A program made the translations under genes and the position numbers. The notes beneath the pieces were generated by a model. That model was not told the DNA's origin and made no database searches. It saw only the letters and a program-made list of their open reading frames with translations. Shown one piece after another: positions 36,580 to 45,092 of a stretch of DNA of 64,000 nucleotides. The stretch lies in contig JANQAK010000003.1 in the NCBI GenBank assembly GCA_024707075.1, positions 992,001 to 1,056,000 on the forward strand, in the 5' to 3' direction. The DNA comes from Afipia sp. Its GTDB lineage: Bacteria > Pseudomonadota > Alphaproteobacteria > Rhizobiales > Xanthobacteraceae. How positions within the stretch are numbered: the stretch's first letter is position 1; each line of letters starts with the position of its first letter.

Positions 36580-37269
36580 TTAGACAGACAGATATTTTGC
36601 GATTTGCCCGGCATCGATGCCCTCGCGCGCTTCATCACGCACGATTTCCCCATTTTCGATGACGAGAACACGGTCGGCGACATCCAGTGCAAAGCTCAGA
36701 ACCTGCTCGGAAACGATAATCGACAGGCCCTTGGTGTCACGGATACGCTTCAAGGTTCGGGCCATCTCCTTGATGATCGAAGGCTGAATGCCTTCGGTCG
36801 GTTCATCGAGCAGCAGAACCTTGGGCTTGGTCGCCAGCGCGCGTGCGATCGCGAGTTGCTGCTGCTGGCCGCCGGAGAGATTGCCGCCGCGGCGGTTCTT
36901 CATCTCGAGCAGAACCGGAAAAAGTTCGTAGAGGTCGCCGGGCACGTCCTTCTCCCCCGATGCGACAAGCCCGGTCTCGATGTTCTCCTTCACCGTCATG
37001 GTCGAGAAGATCATGCGGCCCTGCGGCACATAGGCCAGCCCCTTGGCGACGCGCTCGTAGCTCTTGAGCTTGCTGAGCTCGCTGCCCTCCATGGTGACCG
37101 AACCGCTCTTGGTCGGCACGATCCCCATCAGCGACTTCATCAGCGTGGTCTTGCCCATGCCGTTGCGGCCCATGATCGCGACGATCTCGTTGGGCGCCAC
37201 CGATACGTTGAGGCCGTGAAGGACTTCGCTCTGTCCGTATGCGACGTGAAGATCCGAGATCGCCAGCAT
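36580..37269 (-). CDS. urtE: Urea/short-chain amide ABC transporter ATPase UrtE (FmdF-like)
   Basis: A 229-residue LivF-type ATPase: GRNGMGKTTLMKSLMG (Walker A), LSGGQQQQLAIARAL (signature) and VLLLDEPTEGIQPSII (Walker B plus the EGIQPSI stretch typical of UrtE). It is the second ATPase of the importer with UrtD. The formamidase directly downstream suggests amides rather than, or as well as, urea. Confidence 0.92.
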   Translation of the reverse strand: MLAISDLHVAYGQSEVLHGLNVSVAPNEIVAIMGRNGMGKTTLMKSLMGIVPTKSGSVTMEGSELSKLKSYERVAKGLAYVPQGRMIFSTMTVKENIETGLVASGEKDVPGDLYELFPVLLEMKNRRGGNLSGGQQQQLAIARALATKPKVLLLDEPTEGIQPSIIKEMARTLKRIRDTKGLSIIVSEQVLSFALDVADRVLVIENGEIVRDEAREGIDAGQIAKYLSV

Positions 37270-37295
37270 TGCGTATTCCTTAGCTAAACGTGATG

Positions 37296-38051
37296 TCAGT
37301 GACCGAGATAGACTTCGATGACTTTCGGATCGTTCTTGACCTGCTCCATCGAACCTTCAGACAAAATCTGCCCCTGATGCAGCACGGTCACCTTGTGGGC
37401 GATGTCCTCGACGAACTTCATGTCGTGCTCGATCACCAGCACCGATCGGTCCTTGATGATGCGGTTGAGCAGTTCGGCGGTCTTGACCCGCTCGCTGACG
37501 CTCATGCCGGCCACAGGCTCGTCGAGCATCAAGAGGTCCGGATCCTGGATCAGAAGCATGCCGATCTCGAGCCATTGCTTCTGGCCGTGGCTGAGCAATT
37601 CGGCGCTCATGTTGAGACGATCCTTCAGGAAGATCATCTCCGCGACTTCCTCGACACGGTCGCGCACCGCCTTGTCGCGCTGGAATGTCAGCGCGCCGAA
37701 CACCGTGCGTCCGCGCGGAAACGAGATTTCCAGATTCTCGAACACCGTGAGATCGTCATAGATCGACGGCGTCTGGAACTTGCGGCCGACGCCGGCCTGA
37801 ACGATCTCGTTCTCCTTCATCTTGGTCAGTTCCTGACTCCGGAACTGGATCGAGCCGGACGTGGCCTTGGTCTTCCCGCAGATCAGGTCGAGGACCGTGG
37901 TCTTGCCGGCGCCGTTCGGACCGATGATGACGCGGATCTCGTTCTCATCGACATAGAACGACAGATCGTTCACGGCCTTGAAGCCATCGAATGAGACGGT
38001 CAGCGCCTCGACCGCGAGCAGGAATTCCTTGGGTTGATGACCGATGAGCAT
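37296..38051 (-). CDS. urtD: Urea/short-chain amide ABC transporter ATPase UrtD
   Basis: A 251-residue LivG-type ATPase from ATG 38051 (GGGAGAAC before it; 30 further upstream codons are rejected). Walker A is GPNGAGKTTVLDLICG, followed by VGRKFQTPSIYDDLTVFENL. The signature is the UrtD-type LSHGQKQWLEIGM in place of LSGGQ, and Walker B is LLMLDEPVAGMS. The LSHGQ variant is a normal family trait, not a defect. Confidence 0.92.
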   Translation of the reverse strand: MLIGHQPKEFLLAVEALTVSFDGFKAVNDLSFYVDENEIRVIIGPNGAGKTTVLDLICGKTKATSGSIQFRSQELTKMKENEIVQAGVGRKFQTPSIYDDLTVFENLEISFPRGRTVFGALTFQRDKAVRDRVEEVAEMIFLKDRLNMSAELLSHGQKQWLEIGMLLIQDPDLLMLDEPVAGMSVSERVKTAELLNRIIKDRSVLVIEHDMKFVEDIAHKVTVLHQGQILSEGSMEQVKNDPKVIEVYLGH

Positions 38052-38061
38052 GGTGTTCTCC

Positions 38062-39219
38062 CTACTCTGCTGGTGCGCCGTCGGCGACCTTGCCGCCGGT
38101 CCAGCCGTTCTTGCCGCCCGCCTTCGGCTTGCGTGATGCAATCAAGCGATCGATGCGCGGCTGGACGTAGTCACTCCAGATACCGGCCAGACCGTTCGGG
38201 AAGGCGAGAACGACCGCGATGAACAGACCGCCGAGGCCGAACAGCCACAATTCAGGAAACGACTCCGAGAAGCTGGTTTTCGCGAAATTCACCAGCAGCG
38301 TGCCGTAGACCGCGCCGAGGATCGACAGCCGGCCGCCGACCGCCGTGTAGATCACCATCTCGATCGACGGCACGATGCCGACGAAGGAAGGCGACATGAA
38401 ACCGACTTGCAGGGCGAACATCGCGCCACCGATGGCCGCGAAAACAGCCGCCACGCAGAAGGCGAAGATCTTGAAATTGGCGACGCTGTAGCCGGAGAAC
38501 CGGACCCGGTCCTCCTTGTCGCGCATCGCCACCAGAATACGGCCGAGCTTCGAACGGCGGATAAACTGCGCGATGAAGATGCAGCCGAACAGGCAGGCCA
38601 CCTCGAAGAAGTACAGCACGACCTTGGCGTGGTCCGGACGGATGTCCCATCCCTTCAGGGTGCGAAGATCGGTCATGCCGTTGATGCCGCCAGTGTAGCC
38701 CTGCTGGCCGACGATCAGGATGGTCAGGATCGCCGCGATCGCCTGGGTGATGATGGCGAAGTAGGTGCCGCCGACACGGCGCTTGAACATTGCGGCGCCG
38801 ATGATGAAAGCGAAGATGCCGGGCACCAGGATGATGGCGGCGACGGTGAAAGTCAGGCTGTGAAAGGGTTGCCAGAAGAACGGCAGCGAGGTGATCTGAT
38901 TCCAGTCCATGAAATCCGGAATGCCGGGGGTCGACTGGATCTTGGTGTTCTCCACGCTCGACGCTTCGAGCTTGAGGAACATCGCCATGCAGTAGCCGCC
39001 GAGGCCGAAGAACACGCCCTGCCCCAGGCTGAGAATTCCGCCGTAGCCCCAGCAGATCACAAGACCGACTGCCACGAATGCGTAGGTCAGGTACTTCGCG
39101 ACGAGATTGAGCCGGAAGACATCGAGGGTGAGCGGCAGGATCACGACCAGCAGTGCGGCCAGCACCAGGATGCCGAGCAGTTCCGATCGATTGACGAAGC
39201 GCGGATTGTTTTCGGTCAT
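38062..39219 (-). CDS. urtC: Urea/short-chain amide ABC transporter permease UrtC
   Basis: A 385-residue LivM-family inner-membrane permease with about ten hydrophobic segments. UrtC traits are CWGYGGILSLGQGVFFGLGG near residue 70, a long periplasmic loop after it (MFLKLEASSVENTKIQ onwards) and GGTYFAIITQAIAAI. The C-terminal tail is basic and Gly-rich. It ends 10 bases before urtD. Confidence 0.92.
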   Translation of the reverse strand: MTENNPRFVNRSELLGILVLAALLVVILPLTLDVFRLNLVAKYLTYAFVAVGLVICWGYGGILSLGQGVFFGLGGYCMAMFLKLEASSVENTKIQSTPGIPDFMDWNQITSLPFFWQPFHSLTFTVAAIILVPGIFAFIIGAAMFKRRVGGTYFAIITQAIAAILTILIVGQQGYTGGINGMTDLRTLKGWDIRPDHAKVVLYFFEVACLFGCIFIAQFIRRSKLGRILVAMRDKEDRVRFSGYSVANFKIFAFCVAAVFAAIGGAMFALQVGFMSPSFVGIVPSIEMVIYTAVGGRLSILGAVYGTLLVNFAKTSFSESFPELWLFGLGGLFIAVVLAFPNGLAGIWSDYVQPRIDRLIASRKPKAGGKNGWTGGKVADGAPAE

Positions 39220-39237
39220 GGCACTGGCCCCCTTTTG

Positions 39238-40164
39238 TTATTTGCGAACCTTGAGGGCGAACAGACCCTGCGGGCGCAGCATCAGAATTCCGACGACGGC
39301 AAGCAGCGTAAGGACCTTGGCCATCGAACCCGACATGAAGAACTCCATGGTCGATTGCGCCTGGGAGATCGAGAAGGCGGATGCAATGGTTCCCAGCAGG
39401 CTTGCGGCGCCGCCAAACACGACGACGAGGAACGTATCGACGATGTAGAGCTGACCGGAGGTCGGGCCGGTTGAACCGATCATGGTGAAGGCGCTGCCAG
39501 CCACTCCGGCGATGCCGCATCCGAGACCGAAGGTGTAGCGATCGACCTTTTCGGTATTGATGCCGACGGCGCCGGCCATCACGCGATTCTGGACAACGGC
39601 GCGAACCTGCCGGCCCCAGCGCGACTTGTACATGACGTAAGCGACCGCGAGCGTGATGAGCAGCGTCAGCGCCATGACGAAGATACCGTTGATCGGCACT
39701 TCGATCGTGTCAGTGATATGCATCGAACCGAGCATCCATTGCGGCAGCTCAACGCCGACTTCGCGGGCGCCGAAAATGGAGCGGTAAGCCTGTTGCAGGA
39801 TGAGGCTAAGGCCCCAGGTCGCGAGCAGCGTGTCCAGCGGACGCTTGTAGAGATGGCGTATCAGTCCCCATTCCACCAGCATCCCGAGCGCGCCTGCCGC
39901 CACGAATGCGAGCGCCATCGCCAGGAAGAAGTAGATGCTGAAAAGCGAGGGCAGATAGGCCTGGAAGAAATTCGACGTCATCCAGGTGACGTAGGCACCG
40001 AGGATCATGAACTCGCCGTGGGCCATGTTGATGACGCCCATCTGGCCGAAGATGATGGCAAGTCCCAGCGCCATGAGCACATAAACGGAAAAGAGAATGA
40101 GACCTGCGAAACCCTGCATCACGAAGATCGAGCCGAGATCGCCAATCGAGTAGTCGCCGAACAT
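39238..40164 (-). CDS. urtB: Urea/short-chain amide ABC transporter permease UrtB
   Basis: A 308-residue LivH-family permease. ALGLAIIFGQMGVINMAHGE followed by FMILGAYVTWM is the conserved N-terminal block of UrtB. The central SRWGRQVRAVVQNRVMAGAV contacts the ATPase. Its start follows a strong hairpin that separates it from urtA, and it ends 18 bases before urtC. Confidence 0.92.
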   Translation of the reverse strand: MFGDYSIGDLGSIFVMQGFAGLILFSVYVLMALGLAIIFGQMGVINMAHGEFMILGAYVTWMTSNFFQAYLPSLFSIYFFLAMALAFVAAGALGMLVEWGLIRHLYKRPLDTLLATWGLSLILQQAYRSIFGAREVGVELPQWMLGSMHITDTIEVPINGIFVMALTLLITLAVAYVMYKSRWGRQVRAVVQNRVMAGAVGINTEKVDRYTFGLGCGIAGVAGSAFTMIGSTGPTSGQLYIVDTFLVVVFGGAASLLGTIASAFSISQAQSTMEFFMSGSMAKVLTLLAVVGILMLRPQGLFALKVRK

Positions 40165-40189
40165 GTGAGGGTTCTCCGCCGGAGGAAAC

Positions 40190-40221
40190 CCTCGCGTCGC
40201 GAACGAATTCGCGACGCGAGG
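40190..40221 (-). promoter_or_regulatory. Strong intercistronic hairpin between urtA and urtB
   Basis: CCTCGCGTCGCGAA (40190-40203) pairs perfectly with TTCGCGACGCGAGG (40208-40221) around CGAA. No T-run follows on the minus strand. Such hairpins behind binding-protein genes commonly protect the upstream mRNA so that the binding protein outnumbers the permeases; that role is inferred. Confidence 0.78.
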
Positions 40222-40278
40222 TCTGCGGGCGCGGACTGACGATCCGCACCTGGGAGCTTCGAATGACTGAAGCGAGGC

Positions 40279-41538
40279 TTACTGGTAGCCCTTGGGGAAC
40301 GGATCCGGCTCGACCAGATCGGCCGTCTCGAAGATCACGTCGAACTGGCCATCGAGTTTGGCGCGACCGACCCGGGTCTTCGACCAGAGATGGTGGTTCT
40401 CGTGGATCCGGACGTAGCCTTCGGGGGCTTCCTTGAACTCAATCCCCGGCGAAGCCGCCGCGATCTTGTCCACGTCGAAGCTCTGCGCCTTCTCGACGGT
40501 GAGCTTCCACAGCCACGGGCCGAGATAGGCAGCCTGGGTGACGTCTCCAATCACGGTCTTTTCGCCCCACATCTTCTTGAAGGCCGGGACGAACTTCTCG
40601 TTGTTCGGATTCTTGAGCGACTGGAAGTACTTCATGCAGGCATAGGCGCCGGCGATATTTTCACCGCCAATACCGTCGATTTCGTCTTCGGTCACGGAGA
40701 TGGTGAGCAGCGCCTGCTTGGACAGGTCGATACCGGCCGCCTTCAACTGCTTGTAGAAAGCGACGTTCGATCCGCCGACGACGTCGGTGAAGATCACGTC
40801 CGGCTTGGTCAGCTTGATCTTGTTGATGACCGAGTTGAACTGGGTGTGGCCGAGCGGGAAGTATTCTTCGCCGACCACCTTGCCCTTCAGGACGTTCTCG
40901 ACGTGCTTGCGCGCGATCTTGTTCGACGTGCGCGGCCAGATGTAGTCCGAACCGATGAAGTAGAACGTCTTGGCGTTCTTCTCCTTCGCGATCCAGTTGA
41001 TGCCCGCCAGAATCTGCTGGGTGGCTTCCTGGCCGGTGTAGATCACGTTCTTGGACTGCTCGAGACCTTCGTAGAAGGTCGGGTAATAGAGCATGCCGTT
41101 GTACTGCTCAACGACCGGCAGCACCGCCTTGCGGGAAGCCGAGGTCCAGCAACCCATGATCGACGCGACCTTGTCGTTGACAAGGAGCTTCTTGGCCTTC
41201 TCCGCGAAGGTCGGCCAGTCGGACGCGCCGTCTTCCTGAATGAATTTGATCTTGCGACCAAGCACGCCGCCCAGCGCGTTGATCTGCTCAATGGCGAGCT
41301 TTTCAGCCTGGATCGATCCCGTTTCGGAAATCGCCATCGTACCCGTTGCCGAGTGCAGGATGCCGACCGTGACTTCCGTGTCGGTGACCGCCAATCCCGT
41401 GGTGTTGACGGCGGAGGTCGCCGGCCCCGCGCCGAACGATGGACGTGAAAGCAGCGACATGGCGGGCAGCGCCGCCATTCCCATCAGCATTTTTCGCCGG
41501 AATGGCGAATGTAAACCCCGATCTTTGTCCTTTGACAT
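40279..41538 (-). CDS. urtA: Urea/short-chain amide binding protein UrtA (FmdD-like)
   Basis: A 419-residue periplasmic binding protein from ATG 41538 (AGGGG upstream; the nine-codon longer start is rejected). A Tat/Sec-like signal (SPFRRKMLMGMAALPAMSLL) leads to the UrtA core: TVGILHSATGTMAISETG, YYPTFYEGLEQSKNVIYTG and FIGSDYIWPRTSN. Family traits are complete. The cluster with formamidase makes formamide/acetamide a likely ligand, with urea the alternative. First gene of the operon, divergent from the transporter-kinase. Confidence 0.92.
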   Translation of the reverse strand: MSKDKDRGLHSPFRRKMLMGMAALPAMSLLSRPSFGAGPATSAVNTTGLAVTDTEVTVGILHSATGTMAISETGSIQAEKLAIEQINALGGVLGRKIKFIQEDGASDWPTFAEKAKKLLVNDKVASIMGCWTSASRKAVLPVVEQYNGMLYYPTFYEGLEQSKNVIYTGQEATQQILAGINWIAKEKNAKTFYFIGSDYIWPRTSNKIARKHVENVLKGKVVGEEYFPLGHTQFNSVINKIKLTKPDVIFTDVVGGSNVAFYKQLKAAGIDLSKQALLTISVTEDEIDGIGGENIAGAYACMKYFQSLKNPNNEKFVPAFKKMWGEKTVIGDVTQAAYLGPWLWKLTVEKAQSFDVDKIAAASPGIEFKEAPEGYVRIHENHHLWSKTRVGRAKLDGQFDVIFETADLVEPDPFPKGYQ

Positions 41539-41609
41539 GACTACCCCTGACTGTTTTGTGGACACGTTGTTTGGTCAGGCGAGGATTGCTGAAATTGTGC
41601 AGTGCACCG

Positions 41610-41627
41610 ATACGCAAGATCGCGTAT
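41610..41627. promoter_or_regulatory. Perfect dyad in the urtA / sensor-kinase intergenic region
   Basis: ATACGC (41610-41615) and GCGTAT (41622-41627) flank AAGATC, flanked in turn by TGCA on both sides (41603-41606 and 41630-41633). It is 72 bases from urtA and 130 from the kinase start. It suits a dimeric LuxR/NarL-type regulator such as the one encoded at 45082. Confidence 0.5.
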
Positions 41628-41756
41628 ACTGCATCGCAAAATCGCGACGTAGATTTTCTCGGCGGTTCCAAGAAAGGGTATTTGCAGGGGCCCAGGAGTA
41701 AAAAGTGGTCGGGCGGCAGCGAATAGACCGGGTCAGGCGCCAATATAATCAATGGG

Positions 41757-44700
41757 TTGCCAACCAGACAGCTTGAGGACTACGCGCTGCGCTTCACAGC
41801 GAAAAGCGCGCGCCGCTGGTCGGCCTCACGGGTTGCAAATACGGCCTTGGGCGCGATTTCATTTCTGGCGCTGGAAGCGATCGGCGGCACCATCACGCTG
41901 AACTACGGCGTCACCAACGCCACGGCGGCGATTCTGGTCGTCAGCGTCATCATCTTCTGCTGCGGACTTCCGATTGCCTATTATGCCGCCAGATACGGCG
42001 TCGACATCGACCTGCTGACGCGGGGCGCCGGATTCGGCTACATCGGCTCGACGATCACGTCGCTGATCTACGCATCTTTCACCTTCATTTTCTTCGCCAT
42101 CGAAGCCGTCATTCTGGCGATGGCGCTGGAACTGTGTTTCGGCGTGCCCCGCCCCATCGGGTATCTCATCAGCGCGATCGTCATCATCCCGCTTGTCACC
42201 CACGGCATTACGCTGATCAGCCGGTTTCAGCTCTGGACGCAGCCGTTCTGGATTCTGCTCCATATCCTTCCCTTCGCAGCCATCGCGATCAAAAGCCCCG
42301 GCTCGTTTGCGGAGTGGCGAGCGTTTACGGGAGACCACGGAAGTCCCGACGGACATCTCGATCTGTTGCTGTTCGGGACCGCCGCGTCGGTGGTGTTCGC
42401 GCTGGTGGCGCAGATCGGCGAACAGGTCGACTTCCTGCGATTCCTGCCGCGCGACCGGCGTACCTCGAAGCGCGCGTGGTGGATCGCGATGGTCAGCGCC
42501 GGCCCCGGCTGGATCGTTCCCGGCGCGGTCAAGATGCTGGCCGGATCGTTTCTCGCGTTCTTCGCCATCAAGCACGGCGTCGTTCCGGAATATGCTGCCG
42601 AGCCTTCGCATATGTATCTCGAAGCGTTCCGCTACGTGCTTTCGCAACCGGATGTGGCACTGGCGCTGACCGGCACCTTCGTCATCCTCTCGCAGCTCAA
42701 GATCAACGTCACCAACGCCTATGCAGGCTCGATTGCATGGTCGAACTTCTTCTCGCGGCTGACGCACAGCCATCCCGGCCGCGTGGTGTGGCTGGTGTTC
42801 AACGTTCTGGTCGCCCTGCTGCTGATGGAAATCGGCGTCTACAAGGCGCTGGAACAGACGCTCGCGCTTTATTCCAACGTCGCCATTGCCTGGGTCGGCG
42901 CGCTGGTGGCCGACCTCATCATCAACAAGCCGCTCGGCTTGCGTCCGCCGCATATGGAATTCAAGCGCGCGCATCTCTACGACATCAATCCGGTCGGCGT
43001 CGGCGCGATGACGGTGGCGACGATCGTGTCGATCAGTGCATTCTACGGCTTCTTTGGAATCACGGCGAAGGCGCTCGCGCCGTTCGTGGCGCTGACCGTG
43101 GCCTTCGTGACGGCGCCCGCGATCGCGTGGGCCACCGGCGGAAAATACTATATCGCGCGCAAGCCGAAACGAAGCTGGCAAAATCTGGAAAACATCAAGT
43201 GCTGCATCTGTGAGCACGCGTTCGAGCCGGAAGACATGGCGTCCTGCCCCGCCTATGCCGGCCCGATCTGCTCGCTGTGCTGCTCGCTCGATGCCCGTTG
43301 CCACGACCTCTGCAAGCCGCATGCGCGGGTTCAGGCGCAGTTCTCGGACATTCTCGGCAAGACCCTTCCCGAATTCATCTACACCCGAATCAATTCCCAG
43401 CTTGGGCACTATCTCGGCGTCTTTGCCCTGTCGGCCGGTCTCATCGGTCTGACGCTCGGCCTGATCTATCTCCAGACCTCCACTGCGATCAGATCCGATC
43501 AGGTGCAATTGTCCGACGTGTTGTGGAAGGTCTTTTTCGCGTTGACCATCATCATCGGCGTGGTGGCGTGGCTGTTCGTGCTGGCGCGGCAAAGCCGGCA
43601 GGCGGCCGAGGCCGAGACGCGGCGGCAGACGGTGCTGCTGATGCAGGAGATCGACGCGCACCGGCAGACCGACATGGAATTGCAGCGCGCCAAGGAAGTC
43701 GCCGAGTCCGCCAACCTCGCCAAGAGCCGCTATGTGGTGGGATTAAGCCACGAACTGCGCTCGCCGCTCAACGCCATCAGCGGCTACGCGCAATTGCTCG
43801 AACAGGACGCGACCATCCTGCCGAAGCCGCGCGACCAGGTCCGCGTCGTCCGCCGCAGCGCCGACCATCTATCCGGCCTGATCGACGGCCTGCTTGATAT
43901 TTCCAAGATCGAGGCCGGACGGCTTCATCTATCGCGCGACGAAGTGCGCCTCCACGCCTTCCTCGATCAGCTTGTCGGCATGTTCCGGCTGCAAGCGGCA
44001 GCGAAGAATATCGAGTTCGTGTTTCAGCGGCCGGAAACCTTGCCCCCCGTGGTCTATGCGGACGAAAAACGGCTGCGGCAGATTCTCATCAACCTCCTGT
44101 CGAACGCCATCAAGTTCACGCAAACCGGCAGCGTCCATTTCATCGTGCATTACCGCAGTCCCGTCGCTGAATTCGAGGTGCGCGATACCGGCCCCGGCAT
44201 CCATGCCGACGATCTGGAGCGCATCTTCGCGCCATTCGAGCGCGGCGCGCTTGGCATCTCGCAGCCGCAGACCGGCACCGGCCTCGGCCTCACCATCAGC
44301 AAGCTGCTTGCCGGCGTGATGGGCGGCGACATTCGCGTCACCAGCACCGTCGGTCAGGGCAGCACGTTTCATGTCAAGATGCTGCTGTCCGAGGTGACCA
44401 ATCCGACCCGCCTCAGGTCGATCAATGCGCCGATTTACGGCTATCATGGCCCGCGCCGGACCATCCTCATTACCGATGACGATCCGACCCACCGCGATCT
44501 TCTGCGAGAAGTGCTGGCGCCGCTCGGCTTTATCATCCTGAGTGCGCCGGATGGCGCAGCCTGCCTTAGCCTGGCGCAGCACTGTCAGCCGGACATGTTC
44601 CTACTCGACATCTCGATGGCCGGCATCGACGGCTGGACCGTCGCGGAGACGCTGCGCGCCAACGGCCATCACCATGCGCGTATTCTCATGATCTCGGCGA

Positions 44701-45092
44701 GTGCGCTGGAAGCGCACGGCGCACCGCTGGCGCAGCCCTTCCATGATGGCTATCTGATGAAGCCGATCGATGTGCCGCGCCTGCTGGAACTGGTCGGCCA
44801 GTTGCTCAAGATCGAATGGTCATATGAGCGCGATGCCATTCAACACGCTGAGGTCCCTGCCCCGACATGGAATTTGAACAAGGACCCGCGTCCGCCGGTT
44901 CATTATGTCGACGAGTTGATCGATCTCGGACAAATCGGCTATGTCACCGCCATTCACCTGAAACTCGACCAGATCGACAAGGATCATCCAGAGCATGCGG
45001 CTTTCGTATCGCAAATGCGATCATTGGTGGAGCGATTCGATCTTGGGCAATACATGGCAACCCTGAAGTCTGTGCAGCGCCATGATCATTGA
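41757..45092 (+). CDS. NCS1 transporter-domain hybrid histidine kinase
   Basis: An 1111-residue fusion. Residues about 1-465 form an NCS1 nucleobase/allantoin-type transporter with some 12 membrane segments (NTALGAISFLALEAIGGTIT, TRGAGFGYIGSTITSL). Residues 482-522 hold nine cysteines (482, 483, 485, 497, 505, 508, 509, 515, 519), a likely metal-binding linker. Two more membrane helices (about 555-620) and a coiled coil lead to HisKA with His665 in LSHELRSPLNAISGY, HATPase with NLLSNAIKF, DTGPGI and GTGLGLTISKLL, and a receiver with acidic 907-909 and phospho-acceptor Asp951. The C-terminal 100 residues may be a degenerate Hpt-like domain. No ATG is available; TTG 41757 is the only sensible start. 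Likely senses a nitrogenous substrate and controls the divergent amide operon. Confidence 0.9.
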   Translation: MPTRQLEDYALRFTAKSARRWSASRVANTALGAISFLALEAIGGTITLNYGVTNATAAILVVSVIIFCCGLPIAYYAARYGVDIDLLTRGAGFGYIGSTITSLIYASFTFIFFAIEAVILAMALELCFGVPRPIGYLISAIVIIPLVTHGITLISRFQLWTQPFWILLHILPFAAIAIKSPGSFAEWRAFTGDHGSPDGHLDLLLFGTAASVVFALVAQIGEQVDFLRFLPRDRRTSKRAWWIAMVSAGPGWIVPGAVKMLAGSFLAFFAIKHGVVPEYAAEPSHMYLEAFRYVLSQPDVALALTGTFVILSQLKINVTNAYAGSIAWSNFFSRLTHSHPGRVVWLVFNVLVALLLMEIGVYKALEQTLALYSNVAIAWVGALVADLIINKPLGLRPPHMEFKRAHLYDINPVGVGAMTVATIVSISAFYGFFGITAKALAPFVALTVAFVTAPAIAWATGGKYYIARKPKRSWQNLENIKCCICEHAFEPEDMASCPAYAGPICSLCCSLDARCHDLCKPHARVQAQFSDILGKTLPEFIYTRINSQLGHYLGVFALSAGLIGLTLGLIYLQTSTAIRSDQVQLSDVLWKVFFALTIIIGVVAWLFVLARQSRQAAEAETRRQTVLLMQEIDAHRQTDMELQRAKEVAESANLAKSRYVVGLSHELRSPLNAISGYAQLLEQDATILPKPRDQVRVVRRSADHLSGLIDGLLDISKIEAGRLHLSRDEVRLHAFLDQLVGMFRLQAAAKNIEFVFQRPETLPPVVYADEKRLRQILINLLSNAIKFTQTGSVHFIVHYRSPVAEFEVRDTGPGIHADDLERIFAPFERGALGISQPQTGTGLGLTISKLLAGVMGGDIRVTSTVGQGSTFHVKMLLSEVTNPTRLRSINAPIYGYHGPRRTILITDDDPTHRDLLREVLAPLGFIILSAPDGAACLSLAQHCQPDMFLLDISMAGIDGWTVAETLRANGHHHARILMISASALEAHGAPLAQPFHDGYLMKPIDVPRLLELVGQLLKIEWSYERDAIQHAEVPAPTWNLNKDPRPPVHYVDELIDLGQIGYVTAIHLKLDQIDKDHPEHAAFVSQMRSLVERFDLGQYMATLKSVQRHDH

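Noticed and set aside
37296-38051. Degenerate signature (LSHGQ) suggesting a dead ATPase
   Set aside because: This variant is normal in UrtD-type proteins, and Walker A and B are intact.
41539-41756. Sigma-54 promoter for the amide operon
   Set aside because: I looked for GG-N10-GC with suitable flanks on both strands of this gap and found none convincing.
41859-43661. 600-codon open frame opposite the NCS1-kinase gene
   Set aside because: Antisense shadow of a GC-rich gene; composition is atypical and no motif is visible.
41757-45092. Idea that the NCS1 transporter and kinase are two genes
   Set aside because: The frame is continuous through the Cys-rich linker and two extra membrane helices, with no stop or restart site, and the coiled coil flows into HisKA.
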